Shown piece by piece: positions 50,101-58,552 of a stretch of 64,000 bases of DNA. The stretch is from SIG673 sp045653945 (lineage in GTDB: Bacteria > Bacillota > Clostridia > Oscillospirales > CAG-272), in the NCBI GenBank assembly GCA_045653945.1, contig JAZOML010000016.1:1-64000 (forward strand). Direction: 5' to 3'. Each line of letters begins with the position of its first letter. Within the stretch, counting starts at the first letter, position 1. A model generated the notes under the pieces. The model searched no databases, was not told the origin of the DNA, and saw only the letters and a program-made list of their open reading frames with translations. The translations under genes were made by a program, and so were the position numbers.

Positions 50101-50842
50101 CGGGGAAAGCATCATAGAACTTGTTGCAAGCCTCTCTATGCTGGAAGAAGATATCGCCGTTTTCAGCAGAGCCGCGAAGAGCGGGATGCTCAGGGTTAAG
50201 GGAGTGTGCACGGAAAGCAGCAACTGCGTCCATATCAACCATATCCTTAAGCTCATCGAAGTCCCAAACCTCAATCTTCTGAACCTCGTGAGAGGTACGG
50301 AAGCCGTCGAAGAAGTTGAGAACCGGAACCTTACCCTTGATGGTAGCAAGGTGTGCAACAGCACCGAGGTCCATAACCTCCTGAGGGTTGGTTTCAGCGA
50401 GCATTGCAAAACCGGTTTGACGACAAGCGTAAACGTCGGAGTGGTCGCCGAAAATGTTAAGAGCGTGGGATGCTACGCAACGTGCAGATACGTGGAATAC
50501 ACAGGGGAGAAGCTCACCTGCGATCTTGTACATATTGGGGATCATAAGAAGAAGTCCCTGCGAAGCGGTGTAGGTGGTGGTAAGAGCACCTGCAGCAAGT
50601 GAACCGTGAACAGTACCAGCGGCACCTGCCTCAGACTGCATTTCGGTAACCTTTACGGGAGTACCGAATACGTTAAGAGCCGGCTTGCCGAGAAGGTTTT
50701 TGCCGGTTGCAGCCCACTGGTCAACGTTGTCAGCCATAGGGCTAGAGGGTGTTATGGGGTAAATACCTGCAACCTCGGTAAACGCGTAAGACACGTGAGC
50801 GGCAGCGGTATTTCCGTCCATAGAAAGCTTAGTTCTTGCCAT
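47183..50842 (-). CDS. nifJ: Pyruvate:ferredoxin (flavodoxin) oxidoreductase
   Basis: A single-chain PFOR of 1219 aa, converting pyruvate and CoA to acetyl-CoA, CO2 and reduced ferredoxin: the central step of anaerobic fermentation. In order: substrate domain I (YAFTEVAGIYPITPSSPMAD), domain II/III (gamma-type, FWGLGGDGTVGANKNSIKIIG), EKR region, two 4Fe-4S motifs (CIQCNSCAFVCPHA and CMGCTLCVKACPI), and the TPP domain (SGSCAGCAETSYARV, NATGCSSIWGG, GDGWAYDIGFGGLDH, NTGGQASK). AAGGAGG precedes the ATG and a consensus promoter lies 43 bp upstream of it. A 946-codon open frame on the opposite strand is a composition shadow. Confidence 0.98.
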   Translation of the reverse strand: MARTKLSMDGNTAAAHVSYAFTEVAGIYPITPSSPMADNVDQWAATGKNLLGKPALNVFGTPVKVTEMQSEAGAAGTVHGSLAAGALTTTYTASQGLLLMIPNMYKIAGELLPCVFHVSARCVASHALNIFGDHSDVYACRQTGFAMLAETNPQEVMDLGAVAHLATIKGKVPVLNFFDGFRTSHEVQKIEVWDFDELKDMVDMDAVAAFRAHSLNPEHPALRGSAENGDIFFQHREACNKFYDAFPAIVEEYMDKVNAKIGTDYKLFNYYGAPDADRVIVAMGSICDVIEEVIDYMNAAGEKVGLVKVRLYRPFVAAKLVEAIPATAKKIAVLDRTKEPGSLGEPLYLDVVTSFATMGINDKKIVGGRYGLGSKDTPPSSVFAVYENLAKDEPKAGFTIGIVDDVTGLSLEEKPAPDTAAAGTISCKFWGLGGDGTVGANKNSIKIIGDHTDKYIQAYYQYDSKKTNGITISHLRFGDKPIKSPYYINKADFVACHNRAYLTKYDMVNDVKPGGTFLLDCPWSTVEELSANLPGKVKKYIAENDVKFYTIDATQLAMNIGNAKVKNTILQSAFFALAKILPAADAIEYMKKAAYKSYIKKGQAIVDLNYAAIDAGAGAVVAVDVPADWKNCSDDAVKAVVKGDRVDLVNFVNNVVNPTNAMNGDSLPVSAFVDYVDGQFPQGSAAYEKRGVAVMVPTWIEDKCIQCNSCAFVCPHATIRPFALTEEEAAKAPAQTKFHAKPVIKTTYKFTMAVSPLDCMGCTLCVKACPINQKADKKYADEMAAAVAAKDKAAIKEVAKKAQAEYALAMVPQVKESAQQEVFDYCVANVSEKQDIINTNTIKGSQFKQPLLEFSGSCAGCAETSYARVITQLFGERMYISNATGCSSIWGGSAPATPYTVNKESGRGPAWGNSLFEDNAEHGLGMYLGQKAIRERLIAQVTDMMASDKASDEFKAAAQAYLDTKDNGKANEAATAALVVELEKAAAAGCPVAPAILAEKEFLSKKSVWIFGGDGWAYDIGFGGLDHVLASGEDVNIMVFDTEVYSNTGGQASKASNIGQVAQFAAAGKAIGKKNLAEIAMSYGYVYVAQVAMGADMNQFLKALNEAEAYPGPSLIIGYAPCEMHGVKGSMQNCQIEMKRAVDAGYWNMFRYNPTLEAGKLTIDSKEPTADYKEFITSEVRYARLAQSFPERAAALFDKAEAAAKAKYERLVKMGKLYE

Positions 50843-50884
50843 TTTTTATTGCCTCCTTAATAGGTATAATTTTTTAACTATTAT

Positions 50885-50913
50885 ATTATATCATAAAGAT
50901 ATTATTTTGTAAA
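50885..50913 (-). promoter_or_regulatory. Sigma-A-type promoter for nifJ
   Basis: Minus strand TTTACA (50908-50913), 17-bp spacer, TATAAT (50885-50890). Confidence 0.75.
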
Positions 50914-50971
50914 GACATTTTGTGAATTTTTTTAATATACGAATATTTTCCGTGAAATTGTGGAAATTTAA

Positions 50972-51637
50972 ATGTACTGTCTAAGGATTGGTGGTGCTTG
51001 TTTGCTAAATATTTTACTTCGAACCGTTATAGTTTACACCTTGCTTATTATAGCGATGCGAATAGGCGGTAAAAGACAAATAGGCGAGCTGCAGCTTTCC
51101 GAGCTTGTTTCCGCCTTACTTCTTTCCGAGCTTGCCGCAATGCCGATAGGACACGAGGAAATTCCTCTGACCTTTGCGCTCATACCTATAATAACCGTTA
51201 TTTGTGTTGAAATCATCACAGCCTTTGCCGTTACCAAAAGCAAGACCTTGCGTAAAATTTTCGACGGAAAACCGAGTGTGATAATAGGAAACGGCGTTTT
51301 GAATTTTAAGGAAATGGAACGCCTGCGCCTGAGCATAGAGGAGCTTATCGTCGAGGCACGTCTAAAAGGGATTGCCGATATTTCCGAGCTTAGCTATGCT
51401 ATCTTAGAGGATAACGGTGAGCTTTCGGTGTTCAAAAAAAGCGAAACTCAGGGCGGTATCGCTCACGTAATTATTGTCGACGGTGAAATAAATACCAAAG
51501 GGCTCGACACCGTAAAAATGTCAAAAAACGCCCTGCGTACCCGCCTAAAAGCGAAAAACATCGCGCTTTGCGACGTCTTTTTGTATACTGTTGATGATAG
51601 CGGAAAGGAATTTTTAATCAAAAAAGAGGGTAAATAA
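50972..51637 (+). CDS. DUF421 (YetF/YcaP-type) membrane protein
   Basis: A 221-aa protein with three N-terminal membrane helices (about residues 13-85) and a cytoplasmic domain. IAMRIGGKRQIGELQLSELVSALLLSELAAMPI and KPSVIIGNGVLNFKEMERLRLSIEELIVEARLKGI are the DUF421 signatures. Its role is not firmly known; spore germination or membrane functions have been discussed for relatives. The start is doubtful: the ATG at 50972 lacks a Shine-Dalgarno, and a TTG at 51002 with GGTGG at 7 bp is a good alternative. It is followed after 2 bp by its usual partner, DUF4363. Confidence 0.85.
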   Translation: MYCLRIGGACLLNILLRTVIVYTLLIIAMRIGGKRQIGELQLSELVSALLLSELAAMPIGHEEIPLTFALIPIITVICVEIITAFAVTKSKTLRKIFDGKPSVIIGNGVLNFKEMERLRLSIEELIVEARLKGIADISELSYAILEDNGELSVFKKSETQGGIAHVIIVDGEINTKGLDTVKMSKNALRTRLKAKNIALCDVFLYTVDDSGKEFLIKKEGK

Positions 51638-51639
51638 TA

Positions 51640-51969
51640 ATGAAAGCTTTCGTGATTGCTATAATAACCCTTACATTGCTTGTTTCAGGCTGCATAGCAA
51701 ACGACGCATACTGTCATAGCGTTTGCAAGGATATCACCTATGCAGTACAAAACGAGGGGGACGTAGGTGCAAAAAAGGCACTTGACACCTTCAGGAAAAA
51801 CGAATTTTTATTCAAATGCTCCGTCGATAACGGCTACGTAAACGAGGCACGCGTGAGCCTCGAAAGCCTTACAGTTGCCTATGACTTGCAGGACACTTAC
51901 GAAATTCAAAGATACGCAGCCGATAGCATCATACGTGTAAACCGAATTAAAACCTCACTGTTTATTTAG
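51640..51969 (+). CDS. DUF4363-type small exported protein
   Basis: A 109-aa protein with an N-terminal signal or anchor (AFVIAIITLTLLVSGCIA, a possible lipobox LVSGC) and a helical remainder with a conserved-looking core (DITYAVQNEGDVGAKKALDTFRKN). DUF4363 proteins commonly follow DUF421 genes, as here, so they likely act together. GAGGG lies 7 bp before the ATG. A bidirectional terminator follows. Confidence 0.8.
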   Translation: MKAFVIAIITLTLLVSGCIANDAYCHSVCKDITYAVQNEGDVGAKKALDTFRKNEFLFKCSVDNGYVNEARVSLESLTVAYDLQDTYEIQRYAADSIIRVNRIKTSLFI

Positions 51970-51970
51970 C

Positions 51971-52003
51971 AAAAAAGAGGCTTCAAACTGAAGCCTCTTT
52001 TTT
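51971..52003. terminator. Bidirectional intrinsic terminator
   Basis: AAAGAGGCTTCA-AAC-TGAAGCCTCTTT with A- and T-runs, between the DUF4363 gene and the TIGR03936 gene. Confidence 0.9.
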
Positions 52004-52638
52004 TATTTGAATTCCGTTCTGTCAGCTCTTTCCCAGCCGACTCTTTTAATGGAGTAATCAACGTCCCCAAGTGAAAGCTTACTTGCCAGACCTTTGCAAA
52101 ACAGGTCGGGATTAAGATAACACTCTCCCATTGCGTAAAGCGTACATTTTATCACACCGTCCTCTAAAATTGCGTCTGCAACCATCGGAAGAATATCAAT
52201 AACCCTTTCTGCGCCCGATTTGGTGCGTTTTGTTATCTCCATTTCACCGCACATAGCCCTGTCGAGCATTTCGTTTGTTATTTCAAAGCCGCTTATCTCG
52301 TAATTTGCAAAGAAAATCTCGGTAAATTTTTCACTTGGCGTATACACGTCAAGGACTGCAAGCTCAGGCGCAAGCGCACGGTTAAGCCTTTCCTTTATTT
52401 CATCAAAGGACATAAGCTCGGTTATCTTTATATCAAGATACTCGCAGGTGCTCTCGGCAAAAAGCGGAAGCGGCTGAGTAAACACCATTTTGGGGTGAGG
52501 GTTAAAGGCCTCGGTGTACCAAATCGGTATCCCCGCCCGAATCATAGCAGGCGTCATAGCTCTGCAAAGGTCAAGATGCGAAACGTAACGCAGTCTGCCT
52601 ATCTTTTGAAACTTTATTCTGATATTTTCGGGCACCAC
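52003..52638 (-). CDS. Radical-SAM-linked protein, TIGR03936/DUF2344 type
   Basis: A 211-aa protein opening IRIKFQKIGRLRYVSHLDLCRAMTPAMIRAGIP, then FNPHPKMVFTQPLPLFAESTCEYLDIKI, which is the DUF2344 signature. It has no iron-sulphur motif of its own. In Clostridia it is nearly always next to, or fused with, the TIGR03960 radical-SAM gene, here overlapping it by 25 bases. The joint reaction is unknown to me. Confidence 0.87.
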   Translation of the reverse strand: MVPENIRIKFQKIGRLRYVSHLDLCRAMTPAMIRAGIPIWYTEAFNPHPKMVFTQPLPLFAESTCEYLDIKITELMSFDEIKERLNRALAPELAVLDVYTPSEKFTEIFFANYEISGFEITNEMLDRAMCGEMEITKRTKSGAERVIDILPMVADAILEDGVIKCTLYAMGECYLNPDLFCKGLASKLSLGDVDYSIKRVGWERADRTEFK

Positions 52639-54461
52639 GCCGTAACACCTCCCAGCTTATTTGCTCCGCAGCCTGCACACTTTTCACGGCAGCTTGGTGT
52701 TGCTACCGCATTTCTTGATTTTTCATACTCTCTTTTAAGGAATTCCTTCGTTACTCCGATATCGATTATATCCCACGGAAGCACCTCGTCAAGCGACATT
52801 TTTCTATTGGCGTAGAAGCCCATATCAATTCCCGCATCGGCAAAGCACTTCTCCCACTTTGTATAGCTGAAATGCTCATCCCAAGCGTCAAAATGCATAC
52901 CGCTTTCAAACGCCTTTAAAAGAACCGCCGAGAGCCTTCTGTCGCCTCTTGCAAGAGCCGCCTCGATACGGGAGCCCTTTGCATCGTGATAGTTGTACTT
53001 TACGCACTTGTCGGTAATTTTAGAGCGCAAATACTGTTGCTTTTTATCAAGCTCCTCAAGTGTGTCCTGCGCATCCCACTGAAACGCCGTAAACGGCTTT
53101 GGAATAAAGCAGGCGCAGGAAAGAGTTACCGTAGGACGTCCTTTGGGACGGTTGGGCGTTTGATAAAACTGCTTAACCACCGTTTGACCAAGACCTGCAA
53201 TTCCGTCTATATCCTCATACGTTTCGGTAGGAAGTCCCATTATAAAATAGAGCTTAACACCCGTTTTTCCGCCGCCAAACGCAAGTGAGCAGGCACGGAG
53301 AATTTCCTCCTCGGTAACGTTTTTGTTTATCGCATCGCGAAGACGCGGCGTACCCGCCTCAGGCGCAAAGGTAAGACCGCTTTGACGAACAGAGGAAATT
53401 CTGTCCATCAGCTCCTTTGAAAAGGTGTCGGCTCTGAGCGAGGGAAGTGAAAGGCTGACGCTTTTATCATCAGTCCACTCAAGCAGCATTTCGGTAAGAG
53501 AGGAAATATGACGGTAATCGCTTATTGAAAGCGAAAGCAGTGAAACCTCGTCATATCCCGTATTTTCAAACAGACACTTAACCTGCTCGTTTACCTTTTC
53601 GGGCGACTTCTCTCTTATAGGACGGTAAATCATACCCGCCTGACAAAAACGGCACCCACGTATGCAGCCTCGGTAAACCTCCTCGGTAATTCTATCGTGC
53701 ACCGTTTCTATGTACGGCATTATGAATTTGTCGGGATATGGGGCTTTATCCATATCCTTTATGATGCGTTTCTTAACCTTTGACGGCACGTCGGGATATT
53801 TTGGGGTGTACGCCTTTATCGTGCCGTCGTCATTGTAGCTAACCTCATATAGCGAAGGAACGTAAAATCCCTCAATATGCGAAAGCTCACGCAAAAAAGC
53901 CTCTTTTGTATAAACGCCGCTTTTCTTCATATCAATATAAAGCGACACCATTTCGGGCAGAGCCTCCTCGCCCTCGCCTATCGAAAAGACGTCGAAAAAG
54001 TCCGCAAGCGGCTCGGCGTTATAGGTACAAGGGCCACCGCCGACAATTATCGGGAAGCTCTCATCTCTATCCCTTGCAAGAAGTGGAATTTCGGCAAGAT
54101 GCAGCGCCTCAAGAACGTTTGTGTAGCAAAGCTCATACTGAAGTGTAATGCCCATAAAGTCAAAGTCCTTAACAGGCTCAAGACTTTCAAGTGCATAAAG
54201 CGGAATACCGTTTGCTTTCATCTCCTCTGCCATATCGGGCATAGGTGAGAAAACCCTCTCGCACCATACGTTTTCCATTGAATTTAATGCGTGATAAAGC
54301 AAACGCATACCAAGATTTGACATACCAATCTCATAAGCGTCGGGGAATAAAAACGCAAAACGTGCGTCGATTTTTTCCTTATTCTTTACCACCTGACCGT
54401 ACTCGCCGCCGGTGTATCTTCCGGGCTTAAGTACCTTTTTTAAAATCTTTGAAAGCTCCAT
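52614..54461 (-). CDS. B12-binding / radical-SAM protein, TIGR03960 type
   Basis: A 615-aa enzyme. The N-terminal cobalamin-binding-like domain (FLFPDAYEIGMSNLGMRLLYHALN; GGGPCTYNAEPLADFFDVFSIGEGEEALP) precedes the radical-SAM core with the cluster motif CIRGCRFCQAG (C-x3-C-x2-C, about residue 266). The C-terminus adds a cysteine group (SCREKCAGCGANKL...C) that may bind another cluster or zinc. It overlaps the TIGR03936 gene. The substrate is not known to me. Confidence 0.9.
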   Translation of the reverse strand: MELSKILKKVLKPGRYTGGEYGQVVKNKEKIDARFAFLFPDAYEIGMSNLGMRLLYHALNSMENVWCERVFSPMPDMAEEMKANGIPLYALESLEPVKDFDFMGITLQYELCYTNVLEALHLAEIPLLARDRDESFPIIVGGGPCTYNAEPLADFFDVFSIGEGEEALPEMVSLYIDMKKSGVYTKEAFLRELSHIEGFYVPSLYEVSYNDDGTIKAYTPKYPDVPSKVKKRIIKDMDKAPYPDKFIMPYIETVHDRITEEVYRGCIRGCRFCQAGMIYRPIREKSPEKVNEQVKCLFENTGYDEVSLLSLSISDYRHISSLTEMLLEWTDDKSVSLSLPSLRADTFSKELMDRISSVRQSGLTFAPEAGTPRLRDAINKNVTEEEILRACSLAFGGGKTGVKLYFIMGLPTETYEDIDGIAGLGQTVVKQFYQTPNRPKGRPTVTLSCACFIPKPFTAFQWDAQDTLEELDKKQQYLRSKITDKCVKYNYHDAKGSRIEAALARGDRRLSAVLLKAFESGMHFDAWDEHFSYTKWEKCFADAGIDMGFYANRKMSLDEVLPWDIIDIGVTKEFLKREYEKSRNAVATPSCREKCAGCGANKLGGVTAWCPKISE

Positions 54462-54480
54462 TTTTACCCTTTAATAGTGT

Positions 54481-54516
54481 AACTTCCGTATAAAGCCAAG
54501 ACCTTATACGGAAGTT
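54481..54516. repeat. Perfect 13-bp inverted repeat, possible terminator
   Basis: AACTTCCGTATAA and TTATACGGAAGTT with a 10-base loop. It lies between the 1002-aa gene and the radical-SAM gene (both minus). There is no proper T-run on the minus strand, so termination is uncertain. Confidence 0.55.
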
Positions 54517-54523
54517 TTATCCT

Positions 54524-57500
54524 TTATTTTTTCTTGATTTTTGTTTTAGTATCTATTGCGCTTCTTCTTGAAAACAGGAAGGCTATAAGCGAAAGTCCTC
54601 CGTGAAGTCCAAGCGCAAGTAAGGACGAAAATCCAAAGTTAACCCCGATAGCCGAGGTAAGCAGAGATGCGAATACTCCTATGGCACACGCAATACAAGC
54701 AAAGAAAGATGCCACACGTACAAGCTTTTTCTGACGCTTGTATTCAAGAAGTGCGGTAAGAAGTCCCTTTGCACCGCTGACCGAGGCAAGTCTGCCCTCG
54801 CGGTCCGTTTGTGCAGGACTTATATCGTCGCCCGCCTTATATTTTACTACGCGTAAAAGGTCAGGCTCAAGCCCTGTTGTATAGAAAACAAGCTCTTTGT
54901 CGATACAAGGATTGCAGGTTTTCAGTGAAAACACTGTATTAGTATTACGGAGCTCCGCTATCCTTTGAACAAGCACCGCGTCTGGTTTAAAGATAAGGAT
55001 AAGACGTGCAAAGAATACGCCGTCATCGGCTATATACATAACCCTGCCGTTTTTAGGAAGAAGCTTATCGTATCTTGAAATTCTGATTCCAAGTCGTTGC
55101 ATAAAGCTCTCATTTCCTGCGCAAATCGGCCTACCGTCAATTTTTGCCTGAATACCGTGCTCACTTATCTCAGTTATACGGATGCTCTCGAAATTATCCA
55201 CCGTTCCCTCGACGTTATTAAATACCGCCGCAATAGGTCCGCCTATCTTTTTTACAAGCGCCAGTGTTCTGGCAAGATGCGCCTCAACTCTGTCGGAATA
55301 TATTTCAAGATTAGAGGAGCTGAGCAGATTTGCAGGGAAAAGCTCTCCGTCCTCAATCATAAAGACGTTGTCCTCCGCTTCGTCCTCGCCGTCATCATAC
55401 TTTATGATAGCGCCGCCCTGCTCTGCCGACACAACGGAGGCGCGGAGTCTGGGAAGCGATACGGCAAGAAACGCGCTTACGGGAGATGCAAACGACACAA
55501 GACTGATAGCCGAAATCACGCCGTAAATAACGTCATTGCGTAAAAATCCGAATACCACTCCAGCTATAACCGAAGCAAACACCGTTAAAAGAACTAGTCT
55601 GCGTAAAAGTCCAAAGCAATCGTCTCGAACAACCGTATCCGAGTAACAACCGTCGATTCTTGAGGTTCTGTTCATCTTATAAAGAGATGCATTTTCGTCA
55701 ACGTACTCACCAAACGCCTTACCCTCGGCTGTGTTTCTGAAATCAGCCATTTCAACGTCCGTAAGATAGTCGCCATATGACGAGGCAACGGTAAACGTTG
55801 CGTAATCACGCTTTACCGTATTGTATCTGTAAAGCGCCGTAAGGACAATGGAAGCGGCGGCGGCAGTACCAAATAGCATAGTATATACAGAGCTATTTAC
55901 TGCAAATGAGATAACTATATGATAAATAATGCTCGGAATAACCACACAAGCGGTAAGCGACTCTAATATAAACTCACCCGAAATCATACGCTTGATTCCA
56001 TCGCGCAATGCGTCAAATATCATTATTGCGCCAACGGTAAGCAGGAGCGCCTCAATTATACCAAATAAGGTCGGCCCGACTTTCATAAGCAGTGCATCGG
56101 GATTATCCGCAAAGAATATTCCAATATTTTCAATAATAACAATAGCAAGTAAAATCAGCGATGAGAACATAAGACGCTTACCCGAAACACGAAGTCTTTC
56201 AAGCATCTGCGCGCTTCTCTTTTCCTCGCGCTCGTTACAATGCTGTATTTCGCGGTTTTTGTACCCTTCGGTATTCTTACCGCCGTTTCTTCCGTCCTCG
56301 AAAAGTGGTAAACGCTCACTTTCCGCAAACTTATACCCGGAGCTTGACGTTTTTTCTGCCGCAGACGGACGCAAAACGTTTTCCTTTGCTATACGCATAG
56401 GCGGTATAACAAGACCGTCGCAGAAATCCATATACTTCTTTTTAGCATTATAAAGCTCTCTGTCCGAATCGTCCCACACGTCAGTTCGCACGTCAATTTC
56501 ATCAGTGCCGCTATCTGCCTGTGCATCGTTTTCGACTTGCATAGCCTCAAGCTCAAGCGCATTTTTTTCAAGCTCAGTTAACTGCTCAGGCGGTATTTCC
56601 TCAACGGGCGGCTGTTCAAGCTCATCACTGTCAGTCGTATCAGATACGTTTTCAGACTCAAAGACGGGCATTTCTTCCTCGTTCTCCTCGTCATCATCTG
56701 CTTCATCATCGGAATCTTCAGCCGAAAAACTGTCGCCAAAGAAAATCTGCTCCGGTTCTTCGTCATAATAATCATCATCTGCATCGAGGAAGGTAATCTG
56801 CACACCCGATGAGGTAAGCTCGTCGCTTCTGGTGTGCTCAGACTTCCCGTTCTCCTCAGGCAAATCTATTCCGCCGAATACCACCTGCTCAGGCTCATCA
56901 CACTCACTTGGTATAACTTTAATTTCCTCGGCTACCTCGGGCACAAATTCGACCTCTGCAACCTCTTCAACCTCAGCTGCCTCGGGTACAAATTCAACCT
57001 CTTCAACCTCTTCGACCTCAGCTGCCTCGGATACAAATTCAACCTCTTCAACCTCTTCGACCTCAGTTGCCTCGGATACAAATTCAACCTCTTCAACCTC
57101 TTCGACCTCAGCTGCCTCGGGTACAACTTTTTCAGCCACCTCAAGCGTTTCAGCCTTTGGTTCTCTTGCCTCAGCATCAATAAATGCTATTCCAACGTTT
57201 CCAGAAACGCCAAACTTTTCGCGAAGCTCACCCGCCAGCTCCTCCTCCTCAGGGGTAAGCGGCTCGGGTTCGGGAACAAGCACGTCGTCAAACGCTATCT
57301 CGTCAAACTCAAAAAGCGCCTCATCATCGGGCAAGGCTCTGTTTTTTTCCTTTTTAGGTTGTACGGGGGTATGCGCAATATCGTTTTTGGGTTCAACAAA
57401 AGACGGTGCAAGCTTATTTGCATCCGCTTTGTTGTCGGAAACACCCTGCTCCGTTTTATCGGTAGTAGGAGTGCTGCGAATATATTTTTTCATCTTACTT

Positions 57501-57532
57501 AGCATTTCGGATGCTTTATTCTTTTCTTCCAC
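54524..57532 (-). CDS. P-type-ATPase-like membrane protein lacking the phosphorylation motif
   Basis: A 1002-aa protein. Residues about 1-400 are very acidic and low-complexity, with a 15-residue tandem repeat (AEVEEVEEVEFVSEA) at about 130-200. From about 445 on there are eight hydrophobic segments laid out as in P1B ATPases: two pairs, a loop, a pair, a large cytoplasmic part, a final pair. SFASPVSAFLAVSLPRLRAS...GGAIIK (about 678-707) resembles the CPC helix and the RRGILIKGG that follows it. GNESFMQRLGI resembles the GN..LM nucleotide-domain motif, and IADDGVFFARLILIFKPDA the GxxxGxIxLxDxxKPD segment. The DKTGT motif is missing (FMIEDGELFP at its place), so transport by phosphorylation is not expected. 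Start GTG at 57532, uncertain. Role unknown. Confidence 0.75.
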   Translation of the reverse strand: MEEKNKASEMLSKMKKYIRSTPTTDKTEQGVSDNKADANKLAPSFVEPKNDIAHTPVQPKKEKNRALPDDEALFEFDEIAFDDVLVPEPEPLTPEEEELAGELREKFGVSGNVGIAFIDAEAREPKAETLEVAEKVVPEAAEVEEVEEVEFVSEATEVEEVEEVEFVSEAAEVEEVEEVEFVPEAAEVEEVAEVEFVPEVAEEIKVIPSECDEPEQVVFGGIDLPEENGKSEHTRSDELTSSGVQITFLDADDDYYDEEPEQIFFGDSFSAEDSDDEADDDEENEEEMPVFESENVSDTTDSDELEQPPVEEIPPEQLTELEKNALELEAMQVENDAQADSGTDEIDVRTDVWDDSDRELYNAKKKYMDFCDGLVIPPMRIAKENVLRPSAAEKTSSSGYKFAESERLPLFEDGRNGGKNTEGYKNREIQHCNEREEKRSAQMLERLRVSGKRLMFSSLILLAIVIIENIGIFFADNPDALLMKVGPTLFGIIEALLLTVGAIMIFDALRDGIKRMISGEFILESLTACVVIPSIIYHIVISFAVNSSVYTMLFGTAAAASIVLTALYRYNTVKRDYATFTVASSYGDYLTDVEMADFRNTAEGKAFGEYVDENASLYKMNRTSRIDGCYSDTVVRDDCFGLLRRLVLLTVFASVIAGVVFGFLRNDVIYGVISAISLVSFASPVSAFLAVSLPRLRASVVSAEQGGAIIKYDDGEDEAEDNVFMIEDGELFPANLLSSSNLEIYSDRVEAHLARTLALVKKIGGPIAAVFNNVEGTVDNFESIRITEISEHGIQAKIDGRPICAGNESFMQRLGIRISRYDKLLPKNGRVMYIADDGVFFARLILIFKPDAVLVQRIAELRNTNTVFSLKTCNPCIDKELVFYTTGLEPDLLRVVKYKAGDDISPAQTDREGRLASVSGAKGLLTALLEYKRQKKLVRVASFFACIACAIGVFASLLTSAIGVNFGFSSLLALGLHGGLSLIAFLFSRRSAIDTKTKIKKK
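56930..57140 (-). repeat. 45-bp in-frame tandem repeat encoding an acidic 15-mer
   Basis: Units begin at 56979, 57024, 57069 and 57114 (GCCTCGG on the plus strand), exactly 45 bp apart, with a degenerate unit before. They encode AEVEEVEEVEFVSEA-like repeats inside the acidic domain. Confidence 0.9.
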
Positions 57533-57576
57533 TCTCTTGCCATCCTTTCGTACGAATTTTTAAATATGCTATCCAC

Positions 57577-58326
57577 TCAGTTAAAAAAGCGCCTTGCGTG
57601 AAACAGTATTACCGCCCCCGCAGAGGATACGTTGAGGGAATTAACCCTTCCCTTCATCGGTATTGATAGCACGAAATCGCTCTTTTCTCTAATCAGTCTT
57701 GATACACCCTGTCCCTCAGAACCAAGAACAAACGCAGCGGGGGTTACTATATCTACCGTATCAATATCCTGACCGTCAGCCTCCGCAGCATATATCCAGA
57801 TGCCCTTTTTCTTTAGGTCATCAACCGTAGTACCAAGATTTGTTACCTTGGCTACAAGCATATGCTCAATAGCTCCTGCCGATGCCTTTGCGACTGTGGC
57901 ATTAAGCGTAACGCTTCTTCTTTTCGGAATAATTATTCCGTGGCAGCCTGCCGCCTCAGCGCATCTGATAAGCGCCCCTAGGTTGTGAGGGTCATTAATG
58001 CCGTCCGCAATAAGTATAAACGGTTCCTCGTTTTTGCTTTTTGCGTATGCAATTATATCATCGACTGAGCAATATTCCTTTTCGGCGGCAAAGGCGATTA
58101 TTCCCTGATGCGCCATACCGCACGCCATTTTATCAAGCTTTGCCTTTGCGCAGGTTACGATTGGTATACCCTTTTCCTTAGCTAATGCTACGATTTCCTT
58201 GATTGAGCCTTCCCAAACGCCGTCCTTTACAAATATTTTATCAACGGCGCGTCCGCTTTTTATAAGCTCGCTGACGGCGTTTCTGCCTACAACGGCATTT
58301 TCTGATATTTCATTTTTCTCACTCAT
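57577..58326 (-). CDS. rlmB: TrmH/RlmB-family 23S rRNA 2'-O-methyltransferase
   Basis: A 249-aa SPOUT methyltransferase, probably methylating G2251 of 23S rRNA. An N-terminal substrate domain (VVGRNAVSELIKSGRAVDKIFV) is followed by the knotted core: LIADGINDPHNLGALIRCAEAAG (motif 1), FVLGSEGQGVSRLI (motif 2) and IPMKGRVNSLNVSSAGAVILF (motif 3). Length and N-terminal domain fit RlmB better than TrmH. It is 44 bp upstream of the 1002-aa gene on the same strand. Confidence 0.93.
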   Translation of the reverse strand: MSEKNEISENAVVGRNAVSELIKSGRAVDKIFVKDGVWEGSIKEIVALAKEKGIPIVTCAKAKLDKMACGMAHQGIIAFAAEKEYCSVDDIIAYAKSKNEEPFILIADGINDPHNLGALIRCAEAAGCHGIIIPKRRSVTLNATVAKASAGAIEHMLVAKVTNLGTTVDDLKKKGIWIYAAEADGQDIDTVDIVTPAAFVLGSEGQGVSRLIREKSDFVLSIPMKGRVNSLNVSSAGAVILFHARRFFN

Positions 58327-58435
58327 AAAAGCTTATACCGCCCCCATAATATACTATTATTTTAATTATAGCATATATTTTCAAATTTGTATAGTACTTT
58401 TTTCATAGTTTTTTAAATTTTTTATAAACGAGAAA

Positions 58436-58468
58436 AAGCGCGAGTCGTTTCAGACTCGCGCTTAGACC
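58436..58468 (-). terminator. Intrinsic terminator of the zinc-ribbon gene
   Basis: On the minus strand AAGCGCGAGTC-TGAAAC-GACTCGCGCTT followed by TTT. It lies 85 bp after the zinc-ribbon stop. Confidence 0.85.
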
Positions 58469-58552
58469 TTGTACAGACCGAAAATAATATAGAAGTGTCC
58501 CGCCTCATTTATAATTGTATGTACAAATTAAGACCGCTGTGCGTACCTTGAA

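Noticed and set aside
47762..50602. 946-codon open frame antisense to nifJ
   Set aside because: It lies wholly opposite the well-supported PFOR gene, has no recognisable domain and mirrors the codon bias of nifJ.
56832..57563. Ser/Thr-rich plus-strand ORF opposite the acidic repeat
   Set aside because: Complement of the 45-bp acidic repeat; low complexity and no promoter.
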